From Prosapia bicincta (taxonomy: Eukaryota; Arthropoda; Insecta; Hemiptera; Cercopidae), in the NCBI GenBank assembly GCA_036971475.1, contig JBAIZL010000003.1:110223070-110287069 (forward strand): a stretch of DNA of 64,000 nucleotides. Reading direction: 5' to 3'. How positions within the stretch are numbered: the stretch's first letter is position 1; every line of letters begins with the position of its first letter. Under the pieces are notes generated by a model. The model was not told where the DNA came from and searched no databases. It worked only from the letters and a program-made list of their open reading frames with translations. Positions 12,366 through 22,978 of this stretch are shown one piece after another. The position numbers and the translations under genes are program-made.

Positions 12366-13084
12366 TAGAAAAAATAGGACTTCTAATGAACACTAATACA
12401 GTAAAACCTCTCATATTTAGATCAAAGTGGTGACAACCCAATCCGAATTTATTAATAGTGGGAATAAAGACCAGTCCAGCTAATCATGAGTTTTGTCATT
12501 GTTTGATTTATTTGTTTGCTTCAAGAGAGTTTATTTTCTGATATATCACCTACAAGACTAGACATTTGTGCTTTCTAAAGAATATTTGTCAACTGTCGAA
12601 ACTTTCACCTTATATAAAGAAAGATATTTACGGCCCACTGACCTTCTGCCAAACATCTAAACATTCAAACACAACTAATGAAGTTGGATAATACACCAAT
12701 CTGTAGAACACTAGTGAACTGAATGATGTCACAGAATGGGGAGAGAGAAAAATACGGTATTGATATAAACATTCTTGAAAGCCTAACTCATTTCCTTTGC
12801 ATGACAAATTGATATAAATATTTCTTGAACGCTCAATTCATTTTCTTTATGGCTATAAAAAAAATATATGGCTATTATGTTTCAAAAACATGGACTTTAC
12901 TATTATTGCAGTCTGTATTAAATAATATAGTACAATTAGAATTAATATCATACACACATATATATTTATAATGACTTCTGCTTGAACCAACACTGACTTT
13001 TAACCCGGGATTGCTTGAACTATGGAATCTCCCGTGATTACTCGCACCATTAGGGCAAATCTAAAAATCATAATAACTGTTATT

Positions 13085-13365
13085 ATGTCTACTTTAGAAT
13101 TTTCTACTCAACACACTAGAACAATATGAAACTTACATACACACAAAATACAAACATATTAAACAAACCCAATACAAACCACACATACTCAATGATACTA
13201 TCAAAAACCTGCCTTTGAAACCGTCACCGCTTAACCTAACAACTCCGAAGATCGCCACGAAGTAACTAAAAATGTTCTGTCTCAGAAAGTTTTTACAAAT
13301 TTACAAAATTAAAGTTTGGTTAGTCATAAACTGAGTAAAAGTGATTGATGTTATCTTGTGTTTTT
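13085..13365 (+). mobile_element. PLE-C 3' tail fragment
   Basis: It matches the reverse complement of 45570-45860: coding end (CACACTAGAACAATATGAAA block), then CCTTTGAAACCGTCACCGCT, then the terminal segment with GAAGATCGCCAC and TGTTCTGTCTCAG shared with 29555-29668. The hammerhead-like core is decayed (CUGAUGA is not intact). Confidence 0.65.
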
Positions 13366-14200
13366 ATTTATAAATTTTATTTCTGCAGATTATATTGAGC
13401 TTTAAACTTCTTCATTGATATAAAAACAATCTATTACATACATTTATAGGATATTATACGTAAAATTACAGACAGAAGAACTAGAGTATTAACAGTTACG
13501 CAATTATTCGTGCCATTAGGTTACTCCTAACACAGCACTCACGTGATCGCTCGTACATGTTGGTACTCCCTAACACGGGCGATGCCTGCCACTTCTCATC
13601 CCTGGTTACCCACCCAATCACACTATCTACTTGAAATTTGGATAGTAGTTCCCAGGGTTCATTAGCATTATTGACCAAATTATCATGCATCCACTTTACC
13701 ATTAGGAAGTTCAACCAATATCATTTCTGACTTTTGTAGAAATTAACTTGATAGTTTTATCCAGTCAGAAGACTTATATCCATACAAAAATAATTTCCTT
13801 ACCTACATTTCTGCCAGGAGATATAAGCCTATATGTCACAAGACAAACAAAAACATTTGGAGTATACAACTAATACATACAAAAATCTATTATAATTATT
13901 ATAAATACGGGTAGATGGTATCTGAATGGGGGCAAGTTAGGTTCTACAGAACACAATAAAACTGTACGACCCTTTCACAGGTAATAAAACACTACTGTCA
14001 ACCTTTGTGTAATAAAGCATTAGCCCCCATCGAGATGCTTTTAGGTACTTTCATTTTGGAAATTCCATAAACTCTATCGGTTGTCCGAAATACTAGACTT
14101 GCACTAAACAGTCATTTGCTCTACAACATGGAGTTCCTTCATAGTTTAACAAAATGTGAAAAAATATTTAAACCAGGAAGGCATAATTACGTTTTTAATA

Positions 14201-15270
14201 ATGTACAGGTTAATTGCGCAGCAAAGAATCTGTCCATCGTGTGGTAAAAACCAAACTATACAGTCAAAAGGCAAGTATTTTATAAATTAGTATAATTATT
14301 AATATTGTACATTTTATAAATTGTGGTATATTTTCGCTAATACTATAAATAATAGAGAATAGATTTGCTGGAAATCATGATTTTATTTGTCTCTTTTTTA
14401 ACATTTTTTTATTAACTGTTCTGTAATTATTGTAAAACATAATTTTGAACAAGAAATTACACGTATCAAAGGTTAATAAAATATATTAATTTATTTCTTT
14501 TCTAGGTAACGGATCTGAACAGAATATGAGATGCAATAATAGAACCTGCCGGAGGAAAGATTCGATTCGAAATGGCTATAACGTAGCTATAAGTAGCTAT
14601 ACAATTTCAATGTCTATAACTGTATTAGTTTTAGTGGGTTGACTTCTAAAGTACTCAAAAATTACCATAGTTAGAGAAACGGGGTTAAATGAAAAGACTG
14701 TGCAACGGCTTGTGAACGATTTTTGGGATTTACTAACGGTTTGGTTGATTGAAACGAGTACTAAGTTGGGTGGTGTCAACAGCGTCGTTGAAATTGATGA
14801 AAGTACTTTTGGGCGTCGAAAATATAACAGAGGGTGAGTAACAAAAACAAGATGGGTTGTAGTCGGTATTGAAAAAAAACACAAAAAAATGTTTTCTCAA
14901 AGTTGTTGCAAAAAGAGATGCACACACATTAAAAAACGTGATTACTGAATATGTTGAGCCCGGTACAGCAATAATTACTGATAGTTGGAAAGGATATAAT
15001 AAACGAGCATTACTTTTGGCTGGATTTGAGCATTTTAATGTGAATCATACACGTAACTTCTTGAATCCTAATGATCGTAGCATACACACTCAGGGAATTA
15101 AATCACACTGGGCTAAAATAAAAAGAAACATGAGGCGGCGAATCTGTAAAATATCTTCTCCTAATATAGAGACATACCTCACAGAATACACTTGGAGAAG
15201 TCTTCATCCAACAACTGAGGAGTTATTTATCGATTTCATAAATGCAGTCAACAATTTTTATCCCATTTAG
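14201..15270 (+). pseudogene. Merlin transposase (ISXO2/IS1595-like DDE), copy 1
   Basis: Exon 1 (14201-14270) encodes MYRLIAQQRICPSCGKN and half of a zinc ribbon. The intron (14271-14505) has a GC donor (AAAG|GCAAGT) and a TTTTCTAG acceptor. Exon 2 continues in phase with the second ribbon half (MRCNNRTCRRKDSIRNG), then the DDE domain: EIDESTFGRRK (first D), IITDSWKGY (second D), and GIKSHWAKIKR where copy 2 has GIESNW, so the third acidic residue is changed to Lys. TGA codons at about 14638 and 14837 and a frame change in the A-run near 14871-14890 break the frame. The enzyme would cut and paste the element; this copy is dead. Confidence 0.8.
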
Positions 15271-15538
15271 GCCTAATATGTAAATAAAAGGATTTTGAAA
15301 AAAAAAACAAAAAAATTCATTCTTCAACAGGAAAATGTAAAAATGTAAAAAAAATTATAAAAGTATAAAACAACAAAAAATCTTCAAGAGGGCAAGGCCC
15401 TATAGGCCGCTAATTTCATGGATTGGGAAGTTTTATTATAGATGTCAACAAATTTATGTTTTTTGCGGCCCTGAGCAGAAACAATGCTGATTATTTGAGT
15501 AAGTTTAGTAGATATATAAACGTTAGTTTTTAATGTAA

Positions 15539-16921
15539 CAGGGTGTCTAGTAAAATAGCTTGAAGAAATTCCCTGAGTTTTCCCTGACTTTTCCAGGGTG
15601 TCTAGTAAAATAGCTTGAAGAAATTCCCTGAGTTTTCCCTGACTTTTCTAAATTGTATTTACACTATATTTATAACACTTAGAATATAAACAAATTTATA
15701 CAACTGTCTTGTCTTAACTTTTTTGCTTTAGTTTTTCAATCTCTTCAGATATAAGTTCTATTTCTTTTGTAGCAACTGACATCACTTTTGCTCTTTTAGC
15801 TTCCAGTTCCTTCAGCTGAATATTATTTATCCTCTTCTCAGCTTCTCTTCTATCTTTCTCGGTCATTTTCTGTCTATAGAAAGCCCAGTTTACATTGGGC
15901 CCATCCATTGATATCTGAAGGATCTTGGATAAATCCAGACTTTGAACACCTTTTAAACTAATTGAGTAACTCTTTTGCTTTTGTGTCTGTAAGGAACACA
16001 GAACCAAAATATCGAGCTTTCATTCCATCCGTCTCTGCATCCCAATACCTAACACTCAAATCCATTTGGGCTCTTTGTGATATTTTGTTTAAACTTTCAT
16101 CAAAGCCAATTACATAGTTAGAATTTGAATTTAAAATAATTTGATAAACCGAATACAACACTATAGGAAATTTTATCTTTCCGCAATCTTATGTTCTGTG
16201 CAATGGTGCTATCAGGGAACATCCTTGGAAAGAGGCACACACTACCTTCTGCATTGCGTAAAGAAGTGTTGCATTACTAAATTCACGCACCATATAATCT
16301 CTGCTTCTGTCACTTCATCTTTCAGTTTATATTTATCCTAAGGAAGGAGGGAAGGTAATGACGACATCTGCATGACGTGATTGCCCGCTACGGCAATGAA
16401 AACCGGAACCTTCCATGTTGAAATAAACAGTGTAAAAATAATCACCGTAAAATAAAGCACATACTATCACGAGTCTAGACAGATAGCTGGCTACGAATTT
16501 TTACACAGCGTTCTGTGTGGTTAGAAACAGACTGAGTTATCTGTTATCCCCACCTGTCCATATGATAACAGAACCACTGCGCACCCCAAGGCCACGGTCT
16601 AGGCTAAAACTTCCCAGCTGTACCAACTCGACACGTTTAATATTTATTGACATAAGTCCTGAAGTCATAGCAACGGGCTTATCAAATAAATAATGGGCAT
16701 CTAAATAAAGAAGTGTTATTTCCTAACTGCCCTGCCCCTAAACCGCTGGCTTACAATACCAAATATTCGAGAGCAATGGCCACTAGTTTTGTTTCTAATC
16801 AAAATAAATATTTTCCCGATTTTTTAAAAATTTTCCCTGACTTTTCCCTGAATTTTCCAGAATCTTAAAATTCCCTGACTTTTCCAGGTTTTCCCGGTTT
16901 TCCCTGCCACTAGACACCCTG
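15539..16921 (-). mobile_element. hAT-like element with CAGGGTGTCTAGT ends, nested in Merlin
   Basis: The left end CAGGGTGTCTAGT and right end ACTAGACACCCTG are inverted repeats, followed inward by many TTCCCTGA units. TGTAA lies on both sides (15534-15538 and 16922-16926). The left end is tandemly duplicated with a 55-bp period (15539 and 15594). The element carries a minus-strand transposase remnant. It is absent from duplication copy 2, so it arrived later. Confidence 0.65.
15714..16161 (-). pseudogene. Transposase remnant of the hAT-like element
   Basis: Two overlapping frames joined by a shift near 15958-16007. The first carries YVIGFDESLNKISQRAQMDL and RYWDAETDGMKARYF; the second has DLSKILQISMDGPNVNWAFY and a Lys/Glu-rich coiled tail. 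This arrangement (FDESLN, RYWD, SMDGPNVN) occurs in a widespread insect transposase group that I associate with hAT-like elements. Only a fragment is left, with no complete catalytic triad. Confidence in the superfamily name is moderate. Confidence 0.5.
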
Positions 16922-17266
16922 TGTAAGCTATTTATTAATGTTTAATTTCTGTAGTCTGTCTAAGATTTTTGTATATGTGTCTAAAACCATTTGACTGGGG
17001 GCTAATGCTTAGCTATTGCTGACTGATGACAAGGGTTGACTGGGTTGTGTCATACAAGGCCATTGTTCCACTCACAACCTTCCTTGCCCCCATCCAGATA
17101 CCATCTACCCATAAATACTAATATATTACTATATTAAAATATAAACTCCAAATTTTAATATTTTAAAAATATTTCCATGCATTACATACCTTAAGTTTTG
17201 TATATTAGATAAGCTTGTTTTAAAAAATGTTCCTAAATAATTATAACACAAAAATAAAGTACTTAC

Positions 17267-17315
17267 AATATAACTTAATGCCAAAGGATCAGATTGAGTT
17301 TCTTCATTTTTATCC
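17267..17315 (-). CDS. Zinc-finger gene A, exon 2
   Basis: A 49-bp exon bounded by a TTTTCAG acceptor and a GTAAGT donor. It completes a Trp codon begun by exon 1 and encodes DKNEETQSDPLALSYI, ending in phase 0, which matches exon 3. Short acidic linker exon with no domain. It lies just outside the Merlin element and outside the duplicated block visible here, so no second copy is available for comparison. Confidence 0.6.
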
Positions 17316-18292
17316 CTGAAAATAAAAACATATTTGAGATACAAAAATATGAAAAGGCCTACAACTGATACCCAAATAGGTTTACTAACACCAACAATAT
17401 ATCATTTCTCAAGCTGACCCATTATTGGATTAATTTGAGTTCTTGTATACAATGTCTCCGTGAATCATTTGTATCAATCCCTATACAAGCTACCTGGCTT
17501 CCATTCTGGCTAAACGATCTTCTGATTCTAAATCTTCCATATCAAAATATATGTATATAAAAAAGTTTACAACTGAGAGGCAGTTTCCCCTTAAAGGTTT
17601 AATGGGGAAAAGAAATATCAACCATAGATCATTTATACCTCATCAAAATGACGATGCTCCATTAAAACAATTGCTGTTTCTGACAAATGAGCAGTTTTTA
17701 CACATCCATCTTTCTAGTACCTTTGTACTTACAACATCCAATGTCACATTGACACTTCCGCAGCTAATGTTTGCATGCGTCCTAGTGAAACAAAGCTCGT
17801 GTTGTCATTTTGATGATACATAACTGATCGTGTGACTTTTTTTTGTTTGTGTTCTCTTTACATATTTTTGTAAAAATTCATTCATTTTACATAAAACTTG
17901 TTCTACAACTCATTCCTTTGTTACATTATGTTTTCTTTTTGTAAATAAAATGTGTTTAACATTATTTTAAAACGACTTTTTTTAAACATTTGTGTTTCAC
18001 TATTCCATTAAAACATAGTCACTGTATTTATTATTTTTCTTTCTAATAGTAGCTACTATAATATTTATTCCAAGCACTAAAGAAGATGTGATATTACAAT
18101 GTTTCACACATTAATTAAAAAACACTATTTTGGCAAATAAAAAAATTGAAATTGGGTAATAAGTAATCCAGGGTTAAGAAAGAGAAAAGAAGAAATAAAA
18201 TAATTAAGGAAGAACAAATCTATGATTTTCAAGCAAACGTTGTTTTCGGAGTTTGTAGGCGATAGTGGCATGTGCATATCTAAAACATGCAC
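17316..18292. other. Intron 1 of gene A, left part
   Basis: No gene recognised. 17636-17654 (CCTCATCAAAATGAC core) and 17805-17823 (GTCATTTTGATGATAC core) are inverted, possibly ends of a small non-autonomous element of about 190 bp. Confidence 0.4.
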
Positions 18293-18357
18293 AACTCAGG
18301 TCTTGACTAGTGGTTAGTCAGTGGTTAGTAAACTCCCCACTAGTCAAGACCTGAGTT
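18293..18357. repeat. Perfect 21-bp stem hairpin
   Basis: 18293-18313 and 18337-18357 are exact reverse complements (AACTCAGGTCTTGACTAGTGG), with a 23-base loop containing a GTGGTTAGT echo. No function seen. Confidence 0.75.
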
Positions 18358-18519
18358 TAAGTGGCCCATTCTTATATATTTTCAGGTTATGCCTAATGAT
18401 AATTTTTATGTTTAATCAGGTAATTTTATAACATTACAATTTATATATTTTATTGTAATAGATACATATAAAGCTCTATAAAATTATAATATACTACAAA
18501 GAAAAATAAGCGAATTGCT

Positions 18520-18905
18520 TACTTCTTCATCACAACACTGTACCATGTCCCGCCTCGCTTCTCATTAGCGAGTTTTGGCCGAAAAAAGTGTTCCTGTCTC
18601 TCCACATCCACCATACTCACCTGATTTAGCACCATGCGACTTCTGGCTCTTCCCAAAAATTAAAACTGTACATAAAAGAAAACATTTTGACACTGTTTCG
18701 GACACTGAGAGGGCCACAACCGAGCAGCTAAACACCTTTCCGAAATAAGGTTTCCAGAAATGTTTCCTATCATGGATTCAACGTTGGGATATGTGCATTT
18801 CCTGCCAATGACAGCACTTTGAAGGAGATTATATAGAATTTGATGTAAGTTTATTACTTTTATAAATAAATAATTATTCTCCATATTTTTTGGTCACACC
18901 TCATA
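18520..18905 (+). mobile_element. mariner transposon 3' remnant
   Basis: Plus-strand reading gives the mariner C-terminal signature: FLAEKSVPVSPHPPYSPDLA and PCDFWLFPKIK, then RFDTVSD-like (KHFDTVSDTERATTEQLN), then WIQRWDMCI and FEGDYIEF. A stop and small changes interrupt it near 18750 and 18810. In mariners PYSPDLAPCDFWLFPK contains the third catalytic Asp (D,D34D). TTTTTTGGTCACACCTCATA at the right edge looks like the terminal repeat. The 5' two thirds are missing. Confidence 0.75.
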
Positions 18906-19010
18906 TAAAGGTCTATAACATAATACTATACGAGGTTATTACAGATTATAATATACCTCGACTATTATAGATGTTTCTACTACAGATAAGATCACTATGC
19001 TTATACTTAC

Positions 19011-19275
19011 CAATAATTTTCCTCTTTAACAGCATAAAATTCTATATTTTTACTTTCTATGCTTTCATTATATTCTTTCTTTATTTCACTATGTAACATA
19101 ATTTCTACTGGGTTTTCATTTCCTGGAGAATATTCTCCTTCCGTTGTCTCAGAAGAAAATTCTTGTTTTATTTCATCTTCAATTAGCTCAAAGGAAACCT
19201 CTTCTTCTTTGATTTCCATCTCTACATTTTCTTGCTTTATATTTCCTAGTTGAATATCCATGACAAAGTAGGCTG
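19011..19275 (-). CDS. Zinc-finger gene A, exon 1 with start codon
   Basis: An acceptor-like GTTTTAG precedes 19275, so an upstream non-coding exon is likely. ATG at 19259-19261 opens an acidic 83-codon stretch (MDIQLGNIKQENVEMEIKEE and on), with IKQE and IKKEY motifs that could be SUMO-acceptor sites. The donor GTAAGT at 19010 leaves two bases of a Trp codon that exon 2 completes. Acidic, lysine-bearing N-termini of this kind are common in insect C2H2 zinc-finger proteins. The fingers themselves would lie left of the window; copy B shows what they look like. Confidence 0.65.
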
Positions 19276-19342
19276 CTAAAACAACAAAATGTTGGCCTAT
19301 TATTTAATATTTCATCCCCCATTTCTAAGCTACAATTAATTT

Positions 19343-19551
19343 GTAATGGTAGAAATACTAATGAATATCAGAAGACAATTTATACTTTTAATAATTTATT
19401 TTGTCAAAAGATTGACATTTTATATAATCTCGGTATCTTGATAAGGACCATACGAAAAAGTTATTTTCTGATATGGTGGAATCGTTGACAAAATAAATTG
19501 TTAAAATTATTAATTGTCTTGGGCTATTCAGTAGTAATTCTACCATTATAT
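19343..19551. repeat. Foldback MITE-like element
   Basis: Imperfect inverted arms of about 65 bp (GTAATGGTAGAAATACTAAT and the complement of ATTCAGTAGTAATTCTACCA) converge on a loop of about 75 bp. The inner arms share AATTTATTTTGTCA. No coding capacity. Confidence 0.6.
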
Positions 19552-20989
19552 TTATTACAAAACTTTAGTATCATATCATTATTACTGCAAGATGCCAAAT
19601 AATTTTTGGTTACAATTCACCAAGTCGCATAAATACTTGTTATTTTGCTAATGTAATAATCTGCCTAGTTTGAAAGAAATCTTTGTATCTAAAAATGTTT
19701 TATGACAACACTAAGAAAACGCTATGATAAACTGTAAGCCAATGAAAAGCCTTTTCTGAATTTTTAGGCCTGGGGGTTATGTTACCATGAGTAAATACAC
19801 TTGATCTATCCTTCTACTAGCGACGGTGGAGAAAGATTCATCATGGCCCTGCAATTGCTATTATTTTGTGTTAAACTTTTAATAATTTTATTTTCTAAAT
19901 TTAATAACTACCGAAAATGTTTTATAAGTAGCTTTGTTTCGTTTATTTTTGTATTATCAAAATTTAACTCTGGTAATTTTAAATATATTTAAATTTAATT
20001 TCTTGATTTTTTTTTAATAGATACAAATCTGTAATAATACAAATCCAGTGTGTATTGAACTAGCGTTGTCTTAACGATTTGTCAAAGACATGGATCTTTG
20101 AACTTTAATTCATGTTGTTAGACATATAAAATATATTTTTTTTAAGTATAATATTTTAAATTGTTTTAAAATTAAATCTTCTTTTGAATATACAAACAAG
20201 AGTTTTATTGTAACCTGTCTTCTTTAGAATGATATAGACAGACGGGAGCCTAATCGTAAGATACAGTTGGTAGGAAAAACAATTGACCCTGTGAGTCTTG
20301 TCAAGGCATATGAAATGATTAGTTTATGAATAAAGGTATGGTTTTCTAAAATAAATAAAGTATGGGAATATGTCCATTTCAAAATAACTGGGGGGAGGGG
20401 TTGCATTACAATTAATTTTATTGTACAATAACACATCAAACATGTTTTGTTGATTTTATTATCCATGACGTTCAATGAATCTTGATCAAGAGAAAAACTT
20501 TGATAAATTACTACAAAGTATTATAAATGTTAAGCTTTAGGTGAAAACGTTACTAAGGAGATTAATGGACTTTGTAGCCCAGTGCATAATAGTACAAAAT
20601 ACCAGCGAGTAATCTGTCAGCTATTCGTTAATAATCAATGCAGGGTTTGTATTTTTGTTCCCTTAATTTTGAAAATAAGGCTCCGACTAGAATTATAAAC
20701 CTTTTTTTTTTAATGCAAGCAAAATTATTACAAATTACTTATTTAGTACTTAAAACTGATTACTTAAATAACTGATTATTAAATAGTAATTTACATGACC
20801 CCTTAATGTTTTGGATCACCACTTCTCCATGGTTTCGAAACTTTAAGGTCCAAGAGCCTCACTGACTCCTTTTCTAAATCCCAAGTAAGTGAGTTTGTGG
20901 TGTCTGTGTGATATTAAATGTTGTCCATTATTTTTTTGTTGCATTGACTTTATAAAGTTATTATTGTTAATTGTAAACAATTGTTCAAC
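19552..20989. other. Intergenic sequence, no gene seen
   Basis: AT-rich. A short FB-related piece is visible at about 20910-20965 (GTTGTCCATTATTTTTTTGT, then TTGCATTGACTTTATAAAG). Otherwise nothing recognised. Confidence 0.5.
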
Positions 20990-21630
20990 CGGTAATTGTT
21001 TACTTTATCCACATAAGCGATTTCGACCAAAAAAGTTTACCAACCGATGCAGAAACTCATAGTGAATACCAACAAAAATTAAACACTTTCACTGGCGCCC
21101 CAAATAATTACAATTTTGGAATAAAATTATATCCTCCCCCCTCTATGGTCACCTAAAAACTTACAAAATCAATGTTTTGTCTTGATTTTTTTACCTTGAA
21201 TCTAGGAAAATGCCTCGAAAAGTATTTACATTTGTTTTATTAATACAAAAAGTTAATTTTTCATCACATTCTCGAACTGGATACTTCTTAGGGAGTGTAT
21301 ATCTAGACGTAGTACATTGCGCTTTAGCTACTGTGCGCCCAAAAATGTAGTACCAAATAAATGTAATGAAAAATTAACCTTCGGTGCTAAACAAAAGTAA
21401 ATACTTTTCAATATATTTTGCTAGTTTCATGTTAAGAGAAGCAAAACATTGACTTTGTAAGTTTTTAGGTGACCATGGAGGGGTGATGGTGGAATAATTT
21501 TCTCCAATGTTGTAATTATTTGGGACATCAGCAAGTGATCTTTTTTTATATTCATTATGAGTTTCTGTATCGGCCGGTAAAGGTTTACGGCCAAAATCGC
21601 TTACGTAACTTAAGTAAACAATTACCCTTT
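20990..21630. repeat. Long foldback element (about 300-bp arms)
   Basis: The left arm starts GGTAATTGTTTACTTTATCC and the right arm ends in the complement of GGGTAATTGTTTACTTAAGT. Pairing continues through AGCGATTTTGGCC, CAGAAACTCATAATGAAT, CCCAAATAATTACAA, and GGTCACCTAAAAACTTACAA to a centre near 21300. Arms differ at many positions, so it is old. Non-coding; MITE or foldback transposon. Confidence 0.65.
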
Positions 21631-21660
21631 GTTTATATCTTTTGTTAAAGAAAAAAACAA

Positions 21661-22640
21661 GTGATTGTATAAACTTGCCCCTTGAGGCTTAAGTTCTTGT
21701 TATATAAACATTTTATACTTGTTCAACTATTTACTTTGCAAAAATCCTTGCTGATATTTCTCAGCAGACAGGTTTTGCATTTGGTCAGAATCTTGTCTTT
21801 GTCTCCCAGCATAAATGTTACTACAACCATGTCTTAGAAATTATTCTTAAATATTTTGCCAATGTTTAGTGTTTACTTTAAACGCCTCCAGAAACATATG
21901 ATTTTTTTTTCGAACGAAAACTTTCGAACGAAAACAATATTTGAAACAAAAAAAGATATGAAAGCTAACCTTAGTTTGAAATCCACAACTTTCAAAACAT
22001 AAGGGTTGATCTTTAAGTAAGAAATTATATATGAAAACTTGTAACAATTATTAGTTTTCTACAAAGTAGAAAATTAGACTACTTTGTATTGCTGAAAATT
22101 ATTTTACATTAAAACTATATGTGTTTTTTTTAATAATAAAATATAAAACATAACGATGAAAATACTGAATTCCAATTGCAGATTGCGTTCTAGATAGTAA
22201 AGTAAAGTTCCACATCTGTGTTAAAATGCCCTAGTTCAAGGTAGAGTCGGCTATGCCTAGTTTTAATAATGAAGGGAAGGGGTGCTTTTATTAGTGTTGT
22301 ATTTGTTTGCAACACTTTCAGTTATGATAATTTAAGATAAGGATGTTATATTTTCTATATTATTATATATGGACTGGCTTAGTTGTGTTTTTACGATTGG
22401 GTAATTACTTTAAACATGAAAGAATTCTATTTTTTAGTAATATCACTTACCAAAAACAAAAACTACTTACTAGTGTTTTTCAGCAGACGCGTTCGCACTA
22501 GATCAGTGTATGTTCGATGCTGTGAATCATGACAATGCTTTAATTACCTCTAATGTGTAAACTTTATTAACAAGAAAACGTGAGGTAAGATTCCCTGGTG
22601 TTACTATCTAAGAACATAACTCCTGACATGTCAACAGAAC
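21661..22640. other. Intergenic sequence, no gene seen
   Basis: AT-rich flank of the BEL/Pao insertion. No supported coding region. Confidence 0.5.
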
Positions 22641-22648
22641 TTTACATG

Positions 22649-22908
22649 TGTTGTGAATGCAATAATATAATACTCTATGACAATCCTCTATGGAAAAAAA
22701 AAAAAGAAAAGAACATTATATAAATTAACAGATGATTTGTAATTGTTTTAGTTTTTTCTCAGTTCTTTGTTTAGAGTTTTGTTTTAAGAAAGATGTGAAG
22801 TAATAAATAGTGTTTAAATATGAAATAAGTTTTATTACCAGCATAATTATATAAATATGACGAGTGTTCCGCCTGTAGCGGCAGTGTCAAAAGTTTATAG
22901 AAATAACA
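22649..22908 (+). repeat. 5' LTR of BEL/Pao
   Basis: It begins TGTTGTGAATGC and ends GAAATAACA. It contains a TATATAAATT box near 22715 and AATAAA-like signals near 22803. Compared with the 3' LTR I find only one difference (T for C five bases before the end). Confidence 0.9.
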
Positions 22909-22910
22909 TA

Positions 22911-22927
22911 TGGCGACCGTGACAGGA
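22911..22927 (+). other. Primer-binding site
   Basis: TGGCGACCGTGACAGGA lies two bases after the 5' LTR and would pair with a tRNA 3' end, probably tRNA-Arg as in other BEL/Pao elements (tRNA identity from memory). Confidence 0.75.
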
Positions 22928-22978
22928 TAATAATTTGGTTACAGTTAAAATCTATGATCCATTAGTAAGTATTTTATA

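Larger units (their letters stand above)
12172..13470. other. 1.3-kb segment present only in duplication copy 1
   Basis: In copy 2 the flanks join directly (AAAATTATCA then AGACAGAAGAAC at 58955-58975). The segment contains pogo-like terminal sequence and a PLE-C tail, so it is either an insertion in copy 1 or a deletion in copy 2. Confidence 0.6.
13909..17110 (+). mobile_element. Merlin transposon with nested hAT-like insertion, copy 1
   Basis: The left end GGGTAGATGGTATCTGAATG matches the reverse complement of the right end (GGGTAGATGGTATCTGGATG), and both continue GGGGCAAG; a second inverted block (AGCATTAGCCCCCA) lies about 110 bp inside each end. The 8-bp ATAAATAC flanks both ends (13901-13908 and 17111-17118), as expected for Merlin (8-9 bp). 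Without the inserted 15539-16921 element it would be about 1.8 kb. Confidence 0.8.

Noticed and set aside
14597..14927. Minus-strand frames opposite Merlin
   Set aside because: Antisense to the ISXO2-like transposase.
17494..17540. Minus-strand ATG exon MEDLESEDRLARMEA with a GTAGCT donor
   Set aside because: Weak donor, no acceptor or promoter, and it would sit inside intron 1 of gene A without fitting its phases. Kept out of the gene model.
18660..18884. Minus-strand 74-codon frame
   Set aside because: Antisense to the mariner remnant, whose plus-strand motifs are unmistakable.
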